From the NCBI GenBank assembly GCA_947174965.1, contig CAMWKY010000077.1, forward strand, positions 1 through 8,399: a stretch of DNA of 8,399 bases, in the 5' to 3' direction. The notes under the pieces are model-generated. The model was not told the DNA's origin and ran no database searches. It saw only the letters and a program-made list of their open reading frames with translations. Positions 5,821 through 8,399 of the stretch are shown here, piece by piece. The stretch is from an uncultured Ruminococcus sp. (GTDB taxonomy: Bacteria > Bacillota > Clostridia > Oscillospirales > Ruminococcaceae). Numbering within the stretch: position 1 is the stretch's first letter; the number at the start of each line of letters is the position of its first letter. The translations under genes were made by a program, and so were the position numbers.

Positions 5821-7008
5821 ATGAAAATAACTGATATTATAAAATATGAGGGTGATAACAGCACTTTCGTCTGGAAACACCCTTGCGAAGACTTTAATAC
5901 ATCTACACAGCTTATTGTACATGAGTCTCAGGAAGCACTTTTTTATATGAATGGTCAGGCTCTTGATTTGTTTGGTCCTGGCAGACATACGCTTGAAACT
6001 GAGAATATACCAATGCTTCGCAGATTTCTGAATATCCCAACAGGTGGCAATACACCATTCCATTGTGAGGTATATTTCATCAACAAGACCGAGCAAATGG
6101 CAATTCGCTGGGGAACAGACAGCAAAGTACAGTATGTTGAGCCTACATACGGTTTTCCGCTTGCCATCGGTGCAAACGGTGAAATGTCATTAACTGTTGA
6201 TGATTCAAGAAATTTATTGATAAGTCTGGTTGGTACAGAGGCGATACTTGACCGCCAGCATCTCACTACATATTTCAGAGCATTCTTGATGACTCGAGTA
6301 AAAACCTATCTGGCACAGGCAATGAGAAACAAAGCTATCAGTATTTTTGAAATAGATGAACGGCTTGAGGAGTTCTCAAAGGGTATTCATGAAAAACTGA
6401 AGCCTGACTTTGCCGAATATGGTGTTACTCTTCGAAAATTCTTCGTTACTGGAATCGTTAAACCTGACGGAAGTGAGCAGTATGAGAAATTTAAGGAACT
6501 TCATTTCCGACAATATGCTGATATTGCCGAAGCAAAATTACAGCAGCAAGTTGGCATTATTGAACAACAGACAGCAGCTCAGCGGATGGTGATAGAGTCG
6601 CAGGCAATAGCAACAAAACGTCAGCAGGAAGGTTATACATATCAACAAGAGCGTGGCTTTGATGTGGCTGAGCTGACAGCACAAAATGAAGCAGTGGGAC
6701 AATTCACTAATATGGGCATCGGACTTGGAACAATGGCAGGTGTTGGAAGTGTTGTAAGCGGAGTTGTCGGAACGGCAATTAACGGCGCAGTTGAAGGAAT
6801 TAACAATCAACCGCCTACAGTTCCAACAACTACAGTCAAACGCTTCTGTGATAATTGTGGTGCAGAGATTGAATTAAGTGCATTATTCTGTGATAAATGT
6901 GGTACAAAACAGGAAGCATCTCCACTTACAAAATGCCCTGACTGTGGATTTGAATTTACCCGACCTGGAAAATTTTGTCCGAAATGTGGATTTAAAAGGG
7001 AGGGCTGA
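5821..7008 (+). CDS. SPFH (band 7) domain protein with two C-terminal zinc ribbons, YdjI-like
   Basis: A 395-residue protein. Residues about 20-235 form an SPFH/band 7 domain (HESQEALFYMNGQALDLFGP, then FINKTEQMAIRWGT, then EYGVTLRKFFVTGI) of the group containing Bacillus YdjI, sometimes labelled virion core protein. A charged, Gln-rich helix (about 230-290) is likely to drive oligomerisation. A Gly-rich hydrophobic stretch (297-325) could touch the membrane. Two zinc ribbons close the protein, with Cys343/346/357/360 and Cys372/375/386/389. No signal peptide is present, so a cytoplasmic, membrane-associated scaffold is likely. In B. subtilis YdjI works with YdjG/YdjH to bring the phage-shock protein PspA to the membrane; a similar scaffold role here is inference. 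It leads an operon whose next start lies 2 bp after its stop. The upstream in-frame ATG at 5650 is rejected for lack of a ribosome binding site. Confidence 0.88.
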   Translation: MKITDIIKYEGDNSTFVWKHPCEDFNTSTQLIVHESQEALFYMNGQALDLFGPGRHTLETENIPMLRRFLNIPTGGNTPFHCEVYFINKTEQMAIRWGTDSKVQYVEPTYGFPLAIGANGEMSLTVDDSRNLLISLVGTEAILDRQHLTTYFRAFLMTRVKTYLAQAMRNKAISIFEIDERLEEFSKGIHEKLKPDFAEYGVTLRKFFVTGIVKPDGSEQYEKFKELHFRQYADIAEAKLQQQVGIIEQQTAAQRMVIESQAIATKRQQEGYTYQQERGFDVAELTAQNEAVGQFTNMGIGLGTMAGVGSVVSGVVGTAINGAVEGINNQPPTVPTTTVKRFCDNCGAEIELSALFCDKCGTKQEASPLTKCPDCGFEFTRPGKFCPKCGFKREG

Positions 7009-7010
7009 CA

Positions 7011-7691
7011 ATGAAACCGAGTAAAGCTCCATATATTATCATAGCAATCGGATTTATCGCTTACAATCTGCTTTCTTTTGTAATACCAAGCGAGAAAACA
7101 GGAGCATTCTGGACAACATATGTTTTTGGTATTATTTCTTTTGGAATTGTGGCATTTGCATGGAAACGAGCAATAGACAATGGAAAAGATTTTATAAGCC
7201 GCTACTATAAAATACCACTTGTGCAGCTTGGATTTGCATATGTGATAATATCTGTTGTGTTAATGCTGATATTCAAGTTCGTTACGATAGCTCAAGTATG
7301 GACAGCAGTTTTGATATGCGCATTACTCTTGTGCATTGTTTGTATAGGATTTATTACAACAGATTCTGCTATAGAAGCAGGAATACAGGAAATAGAGCGC
7401 ATTGAGCAAAATATTAGTAAGAAACGCAGTTATATCAAGAACTTGCAGATTGAAGTCGAAATGCTTGCTGAAAAAGAAACAGATGCCGAGATAAAGAAAA
7501 AACTGACGATACTTGCTAAAAAGATACGACTGAGTGATCCAATGAGTGATGATTCAGTTTCCGATTTGGAACAAAATCTTATAGATAGGGTATCAGCTTA
7601 TGATATGAGCAGCGACAAAACTGCTGCAATTGAGGAGATTGAGCAGATATTGCTCAAACGCAATAAGAAAATTAAAGCACTGAAAGGATAA
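7011..7691 (+). CDS. Four-helix membrane protein with cytoplasmic coiled-coil tail, function unknown
   Basis: A 226-residue protein. Hydrophobic segments at about residues 7-25, 35-51, 70-90 and 97-116 predict four membrane helices in two hairpins. Basic residues at the N-terminus and around 52-68 favour a cytoplasmic N-terminus and tail. Residues about 120-175 form a charged coiled coil (IQEIERIEQNISKKRSYIKN), and the last 40 residues are again helical and end in a Lys-rich stretch. No catalytic motif or cysteine cluster is visible and I do not recognise the family. The ATG follows the SPFH stop by 2 bases, with GGGAGGG (6998-7004) inside the end of the SPFH gene, so the two are translated together. 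A membrane anchor or partner for the SPFH scaffold is a reasonable inference. Confidence 0.82.
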   Translation: MKPSKAPYIIIAIGFIAYNLLSFVIPSEKTGAFWTTYVFGIISFGIVAFAWKRAIDNGKDFISRYYKIPLVQLGFAYVIISVVLMLIFKFVTIAQVWTAVLICALLLCIVCIGFITTDSAIEAGIQEIERIEQNISKKRSYIKNLQIEVEMLAEKETDAEIKKKLTILAKKIRLSDPMSDDSVSDLEQNLIDRVSAYDMSSDKTAAIEEIEQILLKRNKKIKALKG

Positions 7692-7693
7692 AT

Positions 7694-7933
7694 ATGGATA
7701 ATAATGAATGGATTGAAAGAGCAAAGGGTAAAATTATTAATTTACCAATTGGCACAAAATTTGAAGTTAAAGAACTATTTGAAGAAATTGATTGGAAAGC
7801 CTTATCTCGTGGTGAACGTGTAATGTTTGGTAAAATATTTGCCAATGAAGTGAGGGAAGGAAAAATTTCGAGTATAATTGCTTTAGAGCGTGGAAGAAAT
7901 AATCATTCAAAATATGAAAAACAAGGAGAATAA
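7694..7933 (+). CDS. Small DUF1413-like protein
   Basis: A 79-residue protein with WIERAKGKIINLPIGTKF, then VKELFEEIDWKALSRGERVMFGKIFANEV. The order of LPxGTxFxVKDLF, a W, and a RGxRxxxGxxFxxxV stretch matches my memory of the DUF1413 family, small proteins common in Firmicutes and on mobile elements, with a winged-helix-like feel but no assigned function. The C-terminus is polar and charged (ALERGRNNHSKYEKQGE). It has an AAAGGAT ribosome binding site at 7683-7689 and starts 2 bases after the previous stop. Its stop at 7931-7933 is 2 bases from the next start, so it is an internal operon gene. It could be a DNA- or protein-binding regulator; nothing in the window decides this. Confidence 0.75.
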   Translation: MDNNEWIERAKGKIINLPIGTKFEVKELFEEIDWKALSRGERVMFGKIFANEVREGKISSIIALERGRNNHSKYEKQGE

Positions 7934-7935
7934 TT

Positions 7936-8399
7936 ATGAAACAATTAACTTGCGAAATGTGCGGAAGTATCGATTTACTTAAACAGGACGGTGTATTTGT
8001 ATGCCAGACTTGTGGAACAAAGTATTCAGTCGAAGAAGCTAAGAAGATGATGATTGAGGGTACAGTTGAAGTTTCTGGAACGGTAAAGGTAGATAACACC
8101 GATAAACTCAAGAATTATCTTGAAATGGCAGAAAGTGCTTATCAAGCTGGAAATAAAGGTGAAGCCGAAACATACTGTAATCGTGTAATTGAAATTGAAC
8201 CACAGAACTATAAAGCTTGGTTCATGAAAGGCAAGGTTGCAGGCTGGCAGTCTACTCTTGCAAATGTTCGCTTTGAAGAAAGTGTGCAGTGTTTTTCTAA
8301 ATCAATTGACTATGCTCCTGAATCTGAAATTGAAGAGATTAAAAAGAATGCAACAGCTGAAATAACTGAACTTTCTCTTGCTCTTATAAATCTCAGTTG
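7936..8399 (+). CDS. Zinc-ribbon and TPR-repeat protein, truncated by the window edge
   Basis: Starts at ATG 7936 with AAGGAGAA (7923-7930) just upstream. The frame is open to the right edge, giving 154 residues with no stop. An N-terminal TFIIB-like zinc ribbon has Cys6, Cys9, Cys23 and Cys26 (CEMCG and CQTCG). It is followed by KYSVEEAKKMMIEG and a short beta-rich linker (TVEVSGTVKVD). From residue 57 two tetratricopeptide-like helical repeats follow (LEMAESAYQAGNKGEAETYC and RFEESVQCFSKSIDYAPES). Such zinc-ribbon/TPR proteins are common in Clostridia, often near SPFH and zinc-ribbon proteins, and probably act as protein-interaction adaptors. The start 2 bases after the previous stop places it in the same operon. 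The C-terminal domain, which could reveal its role, lies beyond the window. Confidence 0.85.
   Translation, partial: MKQLTCEMCGSIDLLKQDGVFVCQTCGTKYSVEEAKKMMIEGTVEVSGTVKVDNTDKLKNYLEMAESAYQAGNKGEAETYCNRVIEIEPQNYKAWFMKGKVAGWQSTLANVRFEESVQCFSKSIDYAPESEIEEIKKNATAEITELSLALINLS

Noticed and set aside
7395..7410. Further AGCGCA copy at about 7397 as a distal integrase arm site
   Set aside because: It is a single copy inside a coding region without phasing, as expected by chance.

Overview
The window looks like accessory, mobile-element DNA from a low-to-moderate-GC Gram-positive gut bacterium of the Clostridia, probably Ruminococcus/Oscillospiraceae or Lachnospiraceae-like. The basis is AT-rich intergenic DNA, strong AGGAGG-type ribosome binding sites, TATAAT promoters, an ICE-type SNF2 helicase, a clostridial-style large serine recombinase and a Gram-positive SPFH/zinc-ribbon gene set. 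The species cannot be fixed from this sequence.

Layout. (1) Positions 1-1780 hold the interior of a large conjugative-element SNF2/DEAH helicase that enters from the left. Its reading frame is conserved up to the Gly-Ser-Thr of a C-terminal helicase motif, then turns into unrelated sequence and stops at 1835. (2) Positions 1780-3760 are a leftward recombinase module: a 522-residue large serine recombinase with its own sigma-A-like promoter, an imperfect inverted repeat across that promoter, and a 54-residue small protein upstream with an extended -10 promoter. The recombinase 3' end lies about 45 bp from the helicase break, so the break is the likely attachment junction. (3) Positions 3760-4310 are a mobilization remnant: hairpins and a quasi-palindrome resembling an oriT, then a 41-residue MobC-like ribbon-helix-helix fragment with no relaxase, closed by a strong hairpin terminator. 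(4) Positions 4310-5820 are a second recombination module: three helically phased 11-bp repeats, several TATGTG-type repeats, and a complete tyrosine integrase flanked by inverted copies of an 11-mer. (5) Positions 5821-8399 are a tight rightward operon: SPFH (band 7) protein with two zinc ribbons, four-helix membrane protein with a coiled-coil tail, DUF1413-like small protein, and a zinc-ribbon/TPR protein that runs off the right edge.

Interpretation. The window is a composite of at least two elements. The simplest reading is that a serine-recombinase element inserted into the SNF2 gene of a resident integrative conjugative element. That element, or a further nested one, carries a decayed mobilization region and a tyrosine integrase. 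The helicase 3' half is not in the window, so either the insertion extends past 8399 or a deletion followed. The right-hand operon resembles membrane-stress gene sets of the YdjG/YdjI type. It is either cargo or the chromosomal flank next to the integrase, and it is the part most likely to hold poorly described biology.
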